DNA of 64,000 bases from CALMEH01 sp031409875. Its GTDB lineage: Bacteria; Acidobacteriota; Blastocatellia; Pyrinomonadales; Pyrinomonadaceae. Below the pieces are notes generated by a model. That model did not search any database, was not told where the DNA came from, and saw nothing but the letters and a program-made list of their open reading frames with translations. Below are positions 50,811-58,705 of this stretch, in pieces (the stretch's first letter is position 1; each line of letters starts with the position of its first letter). The position numbers and the translations under genes were made by a program. The stretch lies in the NCBI GenBank assembly GCA_031409875.1, contig JANNYB010000170.1, positions 15,529-79,528 of the forward strand, read 5' to 3'.

Positions 50811-51185
50811 TTACTTGGTTGCTGTTTTCGCTTGTGTCGTGAAATTTCCGACTGTTTTTTCGACATTGTTGACAACATTTTTAGCAACTTCGCTAACTTC
50901 TTTTTGCAAAGGAAGTTCCATATTGCTTGCCGCTTTGATGAAATTTTCGCCGGTTGTGGCAAAAAGTTTGATCCAATCTGTGCGAAGTGCGCTGGTTGCG
51001 TCCCAATAGTTTTTTGCAACTTTCAGAGCGTCAACATTCGTGTCATAACCCGCTTTGTAAAGTCCTTGAACAAAGCCTTCGGTTGTTTCAGCGGTTTGAA
51101 CTGCGCCTTTTAAAGCAACATTTGCTGATTTTTGTGTTAATTCCATTACGTTATCCATTGTTTCGTTTGCGATTGATTTTTTCAT
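50811..51185 (-). CDS. phaP: phasin family protein
   Basis: 124 residues, almost entirely helical, with repeated KSANVALKGAVQTAETTEGF and WIKLFATTGENFIKAASNME segments typical of small phasins (PhaP-like), which coat PHA or neutral-lipid granules. Only a weak GGAG is seen 13 bases before the ATG. The promoter region upstream is shared with the divergent phaR gene and holds three PhaR-type sites. The gene symbol is by family and context. Confidence 0.82.
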   Translation of the reverse strand: MKKSIANETMDNVMELTQKSANVALKGAVQTAETTEGFVQGLYKAGYDTNVDALKVAKNYWDATSALRTDWIKLFATTGENFIKAASNMELPLQKEVSEVAKNVVNNVEKTVGNFTTQAKTATK

Positions 51186-51275
51186 TATTTTATATTTTCT
51201 CCGTTTATAATTTTTCGGCTTTTTCCGCCTGACAGTTTGAAGAATACAAAATTAAAAAAGCCTTGTCAAGCTAAA

Positions 51276-51293
51276 ATTTCGCATTTGCGAAAT
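51276..51293. promoter_or_regulatory. candidate PhaR operator 1
   Basis: Perfect palindrome ATTTCGCA-TT-TGCGAAAT in the divergent phaP-phaR region, 91 bases before the phasin start. Confidence 0.7.
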
Positions 51294-51340
51294 AAAATTT
51301 AATGTAAGATGTTAAGTCTATTGTTTATAGTAAATAAAAT

Positions 51341-51358
51341 GTTCGCAAATGTGCAAAT
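51341..51358. promoter_or_regulatory. candidate PhaR operator 2
   Basis: GTTCGCAAATGTGCAAAT, an imperfect TTYGCA-N4-TGCRAA palindrome in the middle of the divergent region. Confidence 0.6.
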
Positions 51359-51414
51359 AATTTTAATATATTTACTTTTCCGCTCAAAGACGAACAAAAT
51401 GCAATTATTTTTAC

Positions 51415-51431
51415 TTTGCATTTGCGAAAAA
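51415..51431. promoter_or_regulatory. candidate PhaR operator 3
   Basis: TTTGCA-TT-TGCGAAA, 78 bases before the phaR start. With sites 1 and 2 it makes three copies of TTYGCA-N2-4-TGCRAA in one 320-base gap. Confidence 0.65.
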
Positions 51432-51508
51432 TATTATGTGCCGAATATTTAACTATTTAACAGATAAACAACTACATTCGGAAATCTTTATGTTAAAATT
51501 ATCTCGCT

Positions 51509-51991
51509 ATGGCGAAAAAAAAGAAAAACGAAGAAGACGAAGGAAAACTCATTATTAAACGCTACGGAAACCGTCGGCTTTATAATACGGAAACTCGTGC
51601 TTACGTCAATTATGAAGAACTCGCCGAACTCGTGCGCGACGGACAAGATATAAAAGTTGTTGATTCAACGACGAAAGAAGACGTTACGAAAGCCGTTTTG
51701 ATTCAAGTGATTTTAGAAGAAGAAAAAAACAAAAAGACGATTTTGCCGACCGAGTTTTTGTTTCAACTTTTGCGTTCGCGCGAAGAATCTGTGCAGGATT
51801 TTTTCAAAAATCATCTCTCGACAAGTTTCAACGCATATTTAAAAACCAAAGAAGAATTCGACAATCGTTTCCGCACAATGTTAGAAATGGCAACATCCGC
51901 GCCGCAAATGTGGGAAAAACTAATCCCGGGCGCAGAAGTTATGCGCGAAATGCTTCTGGGGAAAAAAGACGATGAGAACAAGGAGCGGTAG
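51509..51991 (+). CDS. phaR: PhaR-type polyhydroxyalkanoate synthesis repressor
   Basis: 160 residues. LIIKRYGNRRLYNTETRAYV is the PHB/PHA accumulation regulator DNA-binding domain, followed by the conserved VVDSTTKEDVTKAVLIQVIL segment and a helical granule-binding part. PhaR represses phasin genes and itself until a PHA granule titrates it away. The gene is divergent from phaP with three candidate operators between them. The last codons and the TAG stop lie in the left arm of a REP palindrome (51973-52042). Confidence 0.9.
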   Translation: MAKKKKNEEDEGKLIIKRYGNRRLYNTETRAYVNYEELAELVRDGQDIKVVDSTTKEDVTKAVLIQVILEEEKNKKTILPTEFLFQLLRSREESVQDFFKNHLSTSFNAYLKTKEEFDNRFRTMLEMATSAPQMWEKLIPGAEVMREMLLGKKDDENKER

Positions 51992-52042
51992 CGACTTGGC
52001 TATTGATTGATTTTGCTAAGTCGCTACCGCTCCTTGTTCTCA
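51973..52042. repeat. REP palindrome holding the stop codons of two convergent genes
   Basis: 25-base arms: TGAGAACAAGGAGCGGTAGC... at 51973-51997 and the exact complement at 52018-52042. The left arm contains the TAG stop of phaR; the right end contains the TGA of the 52040 gene. Same family as 26505-26570. Confidence 0.9.
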
Positions 52043-52837
52043 TAATTTTTTCAGCGTTTTCAAAATCTGCTCGACATCGAATTTATGTCTTGCCGAAGCC
52101 ATTCCGAAAATCTTGAACATATTTGTAATAACTTCGGCGTTATTTTTTTTAATGACATATTTCAGAGTGTTTCCTTTGACGGATTTTTTGCCGTCCAATT
52201 CCTTCCAATTTGCAAACGATTTAAACGGAATATCAAAATAAATCATCGGCTGAACGCCCGTTGCGTATTGTTGTTTTTGGATAGAAATTTCGATGTTTGT
52301 ATTGTCTGTTTGCGGCATAAAAAGCGTCGGCAGTTTGATTGCGGTTTCTTTGAAAGGAATTCCGTTAATTAAAACGCTCGAAAAAGTTTCCATCAAGATT
52401 TCTTTTTCATCGAAAAATTTATTGTAAGCGGTAATTTCGGTTTGTAATTTATCCAAATCTTTCATCGAAATAATTCCGCATTTAACTGATTCATAAAGAA
52501 TTTCGGAAAGTTCGTAGAGATATTTTTCGTTGCCGTTGCTTCCGATAAATGTTGCTTGCGTTAGCTTTGTCTGCTTTTTACCACTTTTCACATCTTCGAC
52601 CAAAGCATCATAACCGACTTGCCATTCGAGATAAACTTTTTCGTTAAAAGCCTTCTGTCGTGCGGCAAAAGTTTTGCCGAAAGCCGTGTCTTTTTCACGG
52701 GTTTTGAAACGAAATTTCCCGTCGTTGGCGGCGGGAAAAGTTATCTCGATTGTGCCGTTGACGCAAGTATAATTTTGTTGCGCGAAGCACGAAAAAGAAA
52801 AAAGTAAAATGATTAAAAATGTAATAAAGTTATTCAT
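52040..52837 (-). CDS. secreted hypothetical protein, 265 aa
   Basis: No family recognised. A signal peptide lies at 1-19 (FLIILLFSFSCFAQQ). The mature part has a Cys pair in its first and middle parts (YTCVNG, SVKCGI), a charged helical centre (FDEKEILMETF) and a basic C-terminus. ATG 52837 is used; it starts two bases after the HMG-CoA reductase stop, so the two genes are probably co-transcribed. Periplasmic or outer-membrane location is likely. The stop codon is contributed by the REP palindrome. Confidence 0.65.
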   Translation of the reverse strand: MNNFITFLIILLFSFSCFAQQNYTCVNGTIEITFPAANDGKFRFKTREKDTAFGKTFAARQKAFNEKVYLEWQVGYDALVEDVKSGKKQTKLTQATFIGSNGNEKYLYELSEILYESVKCGIISMKDLDKLQTEITAYNKFFDEKEILMETFSSVLINGIPFKETAIKLPTLFMPQTDNTNIEISIQKQQYATGVQPMIYFDIPFKSFANWKELDGKKSVKGNTLKYVIKKNNAEVITNMFKIFGMASARHKFDVEQILKTLKKL

Positions 52838-52839
52838 AT

Positions 52840-54396
52840 TTATCGGTTGCGCCCGTATTTTTCGTGCGATGAAACCCAATCGCTCGAAGAAATTGCCGAA
52901 CCCAGAGAAATTTCACCGGCAAGCACGACTCCGGCGACGATTTCGGCGAATTTGTTGACCGTTCCGCGTCCGACACAGCCGAGAATTTCTAAACATTCGC
53001 GTTGCGTTGCGAGTCCTGTGCCGCCGCCGTGCGTGGCGACAATCAAACTCGGAATCGTGATTGAAATATACAAATCTTTTTCGGGCGTAATTTCCGAATA
53101 TAAAACGCCTGCTGAACTTTCCGAAACATTTGCGACATCTTGCCCGGTTGCGATAAACATCGCGGTAATTCCGTTGGCAGAATGTGCGCCGTTATTGTTT
53201 GCGCCCGAAAGAAACGAGCCGACATTTGCCACGCCCGAATGATATACGAGCGATTCCGGTTCGACGCGCATATGTTCGATCAAAACATTTCGCGGAATCG
53301 TGCATTCCGCCGTAACGCGCTTGCCGCGAGTTCGCATAATGTTGACTTGCGAAGCCTTTTTGTCAGTCGCAAAGTTTGATTCGAGATAGAAATGTTTGAT
53401 TTGTTCTTTTTCATAAACATCAATTATCCAACTGCAAGCGGCAAACGTGGCGCGTCCGACCATATTTTGTCCGGCGGCATCGCCTGTCGAATAATTAAAT
53501 CGCAGAAAAACGAATTTATTTGAAACGTAATGGTCTATTTCTTTGAGCTTGGCGATGCTCGAAGTTGTTTCGGCTTGTTCCTTGATTTTATTGAAGTTAT
53601 CAATAATCCAAGAAACGAATTTGCGTCCGGCACGCGCATCTTCAAACACGAAAACCGGCGCACGCTGCATCGCATCTGCGACAACTGTTGCTTTTACGCC
53701 GCCCGATAAATTTAAAACTTTAATTCCGCGATTGTATGAAGCAACCAAAGTTCCTTCGGTCGTTGCCATCGGAATCATATATTCTTCGGTCGCAAATTCG
53801 CCATTAACTTTCAAAGGTCCGGCAAAACCAATCGGAATTTGCGCGACACCTGTAAAATGTTCGACGTTTCCTGCCAAAATATGCGGATCAAATGAATAAT
53901 TTTTTATGTGATTAAATTTTGCGCCGCTAAAATCTTCGACAAATTTTTGGCGTTCTTGAATCGCTTTTTCCGAATAATCATCATTAGAATCCCGCGGAAT
54001 GCGAACTTCGAGCGATTCGATTTCGGCAATTGCATCTTCAACATCAAATTTCAGCGAACCGTAACTTTTTGCTTTTACAGCAATTTCAATTTTATGTTTG
54101 CCGTGCGGTAAATTTTCGGTTTGCGCCGATACGATAACAACTTTTTTGATTGGAAACGCAACCGGATTATCAGATGAAATATCAGTTGCTAAAATAAATG
54201 TTCCATCGCCTAAATCAAAGGTAATCTTATCTTTAGCAATCTCGTTGCCGTTGATTTTGATTGATGTCAGTTCAGAAAATTCAACATCTGTCAAACGATT
54301 TTTAATCGCAAACTGCACACCGTTTTCGATGTTTTTCAAACTGTTAAGCGTATAGAGTTGCCTCAGCAACATACTCGGAATCGGAAAGAAAGCCAT
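52840..54396 (-). CDS. class I-like hydroxymethylglutaryl-CoA reductase with extra N-terminal domain
   Basis: 518 residues. Reduces HMG-CoA to mevalonate (class I uses NADPH). Class I catalytic residues can be placed: Glu214 (ATTEGTLVASYNRG), Lys346 (DKKASQVN), Asp306 (GDAAGQN, where most class I enzymes read GDAMGMN) and His511 in the C-terminal SSHEKYGRNR. IPIGFAGPLKVNG at 188-200 binds the substrate. Residues 1-120 are an additional beta-rich domain (FDLGDGTFILATDI) that I cannot name; membrane helices of eukaryotic enzymes are absent. No other mevalonate gene is in the window. Confidence 0.88.
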   Translation of the reverse strand: MAFFPIPSMLLRQLYTLNSLKNIENGVQFAIKNRLTDVEFSELTSIKINGNEIAKDKITFDLGDGTFILATDISSDNPVAFPIKKVVIVSAQTENLPHGKHKIEIAVKAKSYGSLKFDVEDAIAEIESLEVRIPRDSNDDYSEKAIQERQKFVEDFSGAKFNHIKNYSFDPHILAGNVEHFTGVAQIPIGFAGPLKVNGEFATEEYMIPMATTEGTLVASYNRGIKVLNLSGGVKATVVADAMQRAPVFVFEDARAGRKFVSWIIDNFNKIKEQAETTSSIAKLKEIDHYVSNKFVFLRFNYSTGDAAGQNMVGRATFAACSWIIDVYEKEQIKHFYLESNFATDKKASQVNIMRTRGKRVTAECTIPRNVLIEHMRVEPESLVYHSGVANVGSFLSGANNNGAHSANGITAMFIATGQDVANVSESSAGVLYSEITPEKDLYISITIPSLIVATHGGGTGLATQRECLEILGCVGRGTVNKFAEIVAGVVLAGEISLGSAISSSDWVSSHEKYGRNR

Positions 54397-54409
54397 AATT
54401 TTTGTAAAA

Positions 54410-54485
54410 GTTTAGAGTAACGCATTTATGCGTGTATTCGCCCGCGAAGCGCGGCGACCGCACGGCTGAAGCCGTTACTCTGAAC
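54410..54485. repeat. compound inverted repeat, 76 bp (divergent copy)
   Basis: GTTTAGAGTAACG and CGTTACTCTGAAC as outer arms around GCCCGCGAAGCGCGGCG; the middle hairpin is degenerate. Lies before the HMG-CoA reductase start. Confidence 0.8.
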
Positions 54486-54546
54486 GAAATTGAATAAGTA
54501 TCCGCGAGAATTTTACTTTTCTTATCAAATAAATTCAAATCCGCAT

Positions 54547-54611
54547 TGCAGAAGCCCGCACGAAGTAAGGGCGTGCGTCTGTGTCGCCCTTACTTCGTGC
54601 GGGCTTCTGCA
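54547..54611. repeat. perfect 26-bp inverted repeat
   Basis: TGCAGAAGCCCGCACGAAGT... (54547-54572) and its exact reverse complement (54586-54611) with a 13-base loop. A diverged copy is at 61564-61611. It lies directly before the YCF48-like gene. Confidence 0.92.
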
Positions 54612-54624
54612 AAATGTTAAACTA

Positions 54625-55719
54625 ATGTTTATGAAAATCTTTGGCTTAATCTTTTTAATTTTGATGTTTTTTACAAATTCAAACGCGCAATGGACGAAAC
54701 AAACAATTGACACAAAAGCGAGTTTTCGCGGTCTTTCGGTTGTCAGCGAAAAAATAATCTGGGCAAGCGGAACGGGCGGAACTGTCATAAGAACAATTGA
54801 CGGCGGAAAAAATTGGCAGGTTTTGAAAGTTCCCGAAGCCGACAAATTAGATTTCCGCGACATCGAAGCGTTTGACGAAAATACAGCATATATTTTAAGC
54901 ATCGGCGACGGCGAAAATTCGCGGATTTATAAAACAATTGACGGCGGAAAAACTTGGAAACTGCAATTTAAAAACACGAATCCGAAAGCATTTTTCGATG
55001 CGTTGGCGTTTTGGGACAAAAATAACGGAATGGCGATGTCTGACCCTGTGAACGGGGCATTTTTGCTAATTAAAACTGAAGACGGAGAAAATTGGAATCT
55101 TGACGAAACTCCAACAGTTACAAATGATTCAGACGATTTAACGGATGATTTTGAGCGGATGGGGTCTTTAATTGAAGGTGGAAGAGTTTTTGAATTTCCA
55201 TTTGCTTCTGAAGGAGAAGCCGCTTTTGCAGCGAGCGGAACTTGTTTGATTACTCAGGGGGAAAATACTATTTTCATTGTTTCCGGTGGTGCGGATGCAA
55301 GAGTCTTTGGTTCATATAATCGCGGCGGCACTTGGGGGATTGCGAACACGTCGTTTGTCAAAGGCACAGCGGGAAGTGGAATTTTTTCGATTGCGATGTA
55401 TGACAGCAAACGCGGCGTAATTGTCGGCGGAAATTATGAAAAGCCGAATGATATTACCGATAATCTGGCTTGGACAACGGACGGCGGAAGGACTTGGAAC
55501 TTATCGAAAGGCTTAAACGGCTATCGTTCGGGCGTGGCGTATATTGATAAAAAAACGATTATCGCTGTCGGTTCGAGCGGTTCTGATTTATCAAATGACG
55601 GCGGAAAAACTTGGAAAAATCTCGACAAAGAAAATTACAATGCCGTGCAAGCAAAAGGCAAAAAAGCAATTTGGGCAGTCGGCGCAGGCGGTTTAGTTAG
55701 CAAGTTTGTAATGAAATAA
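54625..55719 (+). CDS. YCF48/BNR-type secreted beta-propeller protein
   Basis: 364 residues. Signal peptide at about 3-22 (KIFGLIFLILMFFTNSNAQW), then a seven-bladed propeller with repeated TIDGGKNWQVL, TIDGGKTWKLQF, TTDGGRTWNLSKG and SNDGGKTWKNLD units, typical of YCF48-related/BNR-repeat proteins. Role outside photosynthetic organisms unknown. ATG 54625 (or 54631) is used; the longer frame to 54490 runs through a repeat. No clear Shine-Dalgarno. Confidence 0.82.
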   Translation: MFMKIFGLIFLILMFFTNSNAQWTKQTIDTKASFRGLSVVSEKIIWASGTGGTVIRTIDGGKNWQVLKVPEADKLDFRDIEAFDENTAYILSIGDGENSRIYKTIDGGKTWKLQFKNTNPKAFFDALAFWDKNNGMAMSDPVNGAFLLIKTEDGENWNLDETPTVTNDSDDLTDDFERMGSLIEGGRVFEFPFASEGEAAFAASGTCLITQGENTIFIVSGGADARVFGSYNRGGTWGIANTSFVKGTAGSGIFSIAMYDSKRGVIVGGNYEKPNDITDNLAWTTDGGRTWNLSKGLNGYRSGVAYIDKKTIIAVGSSGSDLSNDGGKTWKNLDKENYNAVQAKGKKAIWAVGAGGLVSKFVMK

Positions 55720-55978
55720 TCGTCAAAATTAATGCAAATTCGTTTTTGACGACACAGCATTTATCGCATCACAAATTTGCGATAAATGATTTGCCGAATC
55801 GCTAAATCATTCGGCGAAAGTTATCCAATTTGTAACATTTCCAAAAACTTCGCTTCCTCGAATAGTCCGAGTTGTTGTCCATTTTTGTTGATGTAAATTT
55901 GTGTCGTCAAAATTATTTCCTTAAAAAACCTGCGTTGTCGTTCACTGAAACCTATTCTCAATCTTTTCTATTGATTGC
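55720..55978. other. structured noncoding gap with competing hairpins
   Basis: No gene. A perfect 10-bp stem CATTTATCGC/GCGATAAATG is followed by two overlapping, mutually exclusive stems: AATGATTT with AAATCATT, and GCCGAAT with ATTCGGC. A TCGTCAAAATTA word recurs at both ends (about 55720 and 55908). May be a small RNA, a mobile-element remnant or a convergent terminator. Confidence 0.45.
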
Positions 55979-57040
55979 CTAATTCAAAATTATTGTTTGC
56001 CCTTTGTAAGTAACTTTGCCTTTTTTCCAATATCGAATGATGTCTTTATAGTCATAAATTGGCGGATAATTTTGCATTAAGATATGACCAATTGACGAAA
56101 AACCGGAAAAAAACGAAAAACTCTGGCTAAACCACTCCAATCCGAATTTTTTAAATATTTCATCCATTTGTCCGCTATTAAAGCCTGTCATCGTGTCCGC
56201 CTCTCGCCGTGCCGGTAAATCTGCAATTCTTCGGCTATTGTAAGCATTGTTATCAGTCGGTAACGTAGGAACACCAAGTATTCCAGAAGTAAAATCTGAG
56301 ATAAGACTTTCTTGGCTATAAGGGGAAAAAGGAACAGGAGCATAAATAATTTTGACATCGAAATATTGTTCAGCATATTTTTTTAAGAGAGAATAAAGCA
56401 TCACATCTGATATTTTCTGTAATTGCGATTTACTCACTTTTTTTATCTTATCCAAATTATCTGCTTTGAAAGCTGCTTCAATATGAGTGAAAATAAGCGA
56501 ATCACTACTTTTTCCATCTCGAATATCTTGCGCTTTTTTCAAAACCAATTTTCTTAGTTTTGATGACAAATCGTTTAGCTTTTGCTGTAAATCGAAGAGG
56601 TCTCCTAATTCATTTTGAATGGCTATATTCGACGTTGCCAAACTTTGTTGTTCTGGATTTTGGTTTTCACTTGTATCGCTGCTAATCGGACCACGAACTG
56701 AATTAATTAAATCATCTATTTTATCTTCGACAATTTTGATTCGTTCCAATGCTTTCTTACCTAAAGTTAGTGTTACTGCGCCTTTTTGAAGAATACCTGC
56801 AACAGGAAGTATCGTAATAATCAGATTTAGGAATATCTCACCGATTAATGATTTGCCGGCTTCTGCTTTCATAATTCGATCATACTCCCGACTTGCAATC
56901 AGCATCGCTGATATGTTCAAACTAACATTTGCTTGAAATGCTTCCATATGTTCAGTAATGTAGTTATTTGCTTTTACCTCTTCATCGTGAATAACATCCC
57001 GCAATCCCTGTGCTTTTCTTAATTCATCAATATCACTCAT
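55979..57040 (-). CDS. hypothetical protein with a central hydrophobic segment, 353 aa
   Basis: No family recognised. ATG 57040 follows TAGGAGT, a good site, so the longer frame is rejected. Residues about 70-90 hold a hydrophobic stretch (IFLNLIITILPVAGILQKG), flanked by long helical parts; QQKLNDLSSKLRKLVLKKAQ near 165-184 suggests a coiled coil. The rest is soluble. The gene is AT-rich relative to neighbours, a sign of transfer. It is 20 bases after a GYF-domain gene and likely co-transcribed. Could be a pore- or membrane-acting protein; not supported further. Confidence 0.6.
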   Translation of the reverse strand: MSDIDELRKAQGLRDVIHDEEVKANNYITEHMEAFQANVSLNISAMLIASREYDRIMKAEAGKSLIGEIFLNLIITILPVAGILQKGAVTLTLGKKALERIKIVEDKIDDLINSVRGPISSDTSENQNPEQQSLATSNIAIQNELGDLFDLQQKLNDLSSKLRKLVLKKAQDIRDGKSSDSLIFTHIEAAFKADNLDKIKKVSKSQLQKISDVMLYSLLKKYAEQYFDVKIIYAPVPFSPYSQESLISDFTSGILGVPTLPTDNNAYNSRRIADLPARREADTMTGFNSGQMDEIFKKFGLEWFSQSFSFFSGFSSIGHILMQNYPPIYDYKDIIRYWKKGKVTYKGQTIILN

Positions 57041-57060
57041 TTTTTTTACTCCTATTTTTA

Positions 57061-57381
57061 TTAATTTTGTTTCGCCGTAAAATACACATTCAACGGCATC
57101 CATTGTTCTCCGGCGTGTTTGATCGCCAAATCAAACGGCGCAATCATTCCGCTGTTGAGCATTGTCAAAACTTGTTCGGGCGGATATGGTCCGAGTTGCT
57201 GATTGTTTTTAGAGATATACATCGGCAAATTATTCGAATTCGGCGGCATTTGAAATTGCGGCACGAAACCGATTTGATGCGGCGCATTAATCGGCTTTTT
57301 CGATTTTCCGGCTCCAACTGCAACTCTAATAATTGCCGCAAATACGCTGGTTAAAATGACAAGCAAAATTGCGACTAACAT
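57061..57381 (-). CDS. GYF_2-domain small membrane protein
   Basis: 106 residues: N-terminal membrane helix (LVAILLVILTSVFAAIIRVAV) then MYISKNNQQLGPYPPEQVLTML...IAPFDLAIKHAGEQWMPL, a GYF_2 (DUF4339) domain, known as a small adaptor that binds proline-rich or other peptides. The domain probably lies in the cytosol or periplasm at the membrane. First gene of a two-gene unit with the 353-aa protein. Confidence 0.8.
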   Translation of the reverse strand: MLVAILLVILTSVFAAIIRVAVGAGKSKKPINAPHQIGFVPQFQMPPNSNNLPMYISKNNQQLGPYPPEQVLTMLNSGMIAPFDLAIKHAGEQWMPLNVYFTAKQN

Positions 57382-57425
57382 ATTTTTTTCTCCTATGATG
57401 AATGTCTACTCGAAAGACAAAGTTT

Positions 57426-58436
57426 TCACTCTGCCAACTCGAAATTATTAAAATCTGCGAACACCCATTCATTAACTAAAGTGTTGTAGATTATTCCTAA
57501 ATACTTTCTTGCCAAAGCGATTTTTGCTTTTCCGTGTCCTCTTCTCGCTTTGACTTGCGTATAGTATTTTTTCAAATACTCATTCTTTTTGATTGCCGAC
57601 AAACTGCATTGCACTAAGGTTGTCCGCCCGGTTTTGCTGCCTCTTTTCGTAATCCGTCCGTGATTTACCGTCTCGTTTGAATTCGACACTCCCGGCACGA
57701 TTCCGAAATAACTTGCCAATTTATCGGCTGTTGCAAAATCTTTTATCTCGCCGATGACCGACAGCAAAATCCCGGCTGACAAATTTCCGATTCCCGCTAT
57801 CGTTTTCAAGTTCTCAAAGCCTTTCAACTTCTCGCTCTGCTCGGCGATTGCCTTGTCCAATTTCTTGAGGCTTGCCTTCAAACTTCCGATTTGGTCGATT
57901 ATTATTTCCAATTCAATCCGCTCGATCTCGCTCCACTCTTCTTGCAAAACTCTCGCTAATCCTTTTTCCGATGCCAAACTCGTCTTTCTTAGTTTTCGCC
58001 CCTTGGAAACAAATAATGCGTGTATCTTATTCAACAGAGACGTTTTCAGCCTCACCAGTTTCGTCCGCGTATTGACCAAACTTTGCACGTTTGTCGCTTC
58101 TTCACGCTTGGCTCGCACTTCGGGCAGCAAATCCGCTTTCAAAAATCTCGCCAAATTTATCGCATCATTTTTGTCGGTTTTCTTGCAGGAATTTTTCACC
58201 ACTTCAAATTGTCGCGGATTAACCAACACCACCCGGCTCACCGCATTCCGCACTTTTTCATAAAACCACCGCGTGTTGCACGTCGCTTCAACCGCGATTT
58301 CGTCTGTTTCTCTCAAATCCGCAACAAACTTTTCGATCTCGATCAGTTGATATTTCTTGATTGAAATCTCGTCTTTTTCTCTCAAATAACAAACCGTCAC
58401 TTGCGTGGTGTGTAAATCTACTCCGATATATCTCAT
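57426..58436 (-). CDS. IS110-family transposase
   Basis: 336 residues, typical length. The N-terminal DEDD RuvC-like domain begins YIGVDLHTTQVTVCYL (first Asp), with further acidic residues in EIAVEAT and DKNDAINLARFL. The C-terminal Transposase_20 domain contains LKTIAGIGNLSAGILLSVIG and FGIVPGVSNSNETVNHGRIT with the catalytic-Ser region. IS110 recombinases act with a bridge RNA transcribed from the noncoding end. The frame is intact, so the element may be active. Confidence 0.93.
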   Translation of the reverse strand: MRYIGVDLHTTQVTVCYLREKDEISIKKYQLIEIEKFVADLRETDEIAVEATCNTRWFYEKVRNAVSRVVLVNPRQFEVVKNSCKKTDKNDAINLARFLKADLLPEVRAKREEATNVQSLVNTRTKLVRLKTSLLNKIHALFVSKGRKLRKTSLASEKGLARVLQEEWSEIERIELEIIIDQIGSLKASLKKLDKAIAEQSEKLKGFENLKTIAGIGNLSAGILLSVIGEIKDFATADKLASYFGIVPGVSNSNETVNHGRITKRGSKTGRTTLVQCSLSAIKKNEYLKKYYTQVKARRGHGKAKIALARKYLGIIYNTLVNEWVFADFNNFELAE

Positions 58437-58492
58437 CTTTTTCCCTCCAAAATCTGTAAAATTGAACGAAAAATTGTCTTCCGAAGTAGATT

Positions 58493-58673
58493 AACGGTGG
58501 CATTTGTGCCATTCTCCTATTCAAGGTCTAAAGCCTTATGGTGGCGGTGCGGGCGAGAAGCGGGATTGGAGTTAGTCTCCTTTACGCGGTCATTATGCCG
58601 CAAGAAAAAATTCAGCTTCAAGCCTCTCTACTCCGATTCAAAATTTCAAAATAAGAGTATCATCGCCACCGTT
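58493..58673 (-). ncRNA. candidate bridge RNA of the IS110 element
   Basis: The 181 bases upstream of the transposase are bounded by AACGGTGGC (58493-58501) and its exact complement GCCACCGTT (58665-58673). Inside are hairpins GCGG...CCGC, GGAGACTAACTCC, AAGGCTTTAGACCTT and TGGCACAAATGCCA. Length and position match bridge RNAs described for IS110-group elements; loops are not assigned. Confidence 0.5.
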
Positions 58674-58705
58674 TAATTCATCATGCCATCTCCTTTTTTT
58701 AAATA

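Larger units (their letters stand above)
57400..58690 (-). mobile_element. IS110-family insertion sequence (ends not defined)
   Basis: A transposase gene with an about 250-base noncoding left end that holds a candidate bridge RNA. IS110 elements lack terminal inverted repeats and target duplication, so exact ends cannot be set by eye; limits given are approximate. Confidence 0.65.

Noticed and set aside
54490..54624. Longer N-terminus of the YCF48-like protein
   Set aside because: The extension is encoded by the perfect 26-bp inverted repeat and would precede the signal peptide.
57426..58436. RAYT/Y1 transposase that could mobilise the REP elements
   Set aside because: The only complete transposase in the window is a DEDD IS110 enzyme; no HUH motif was seen.
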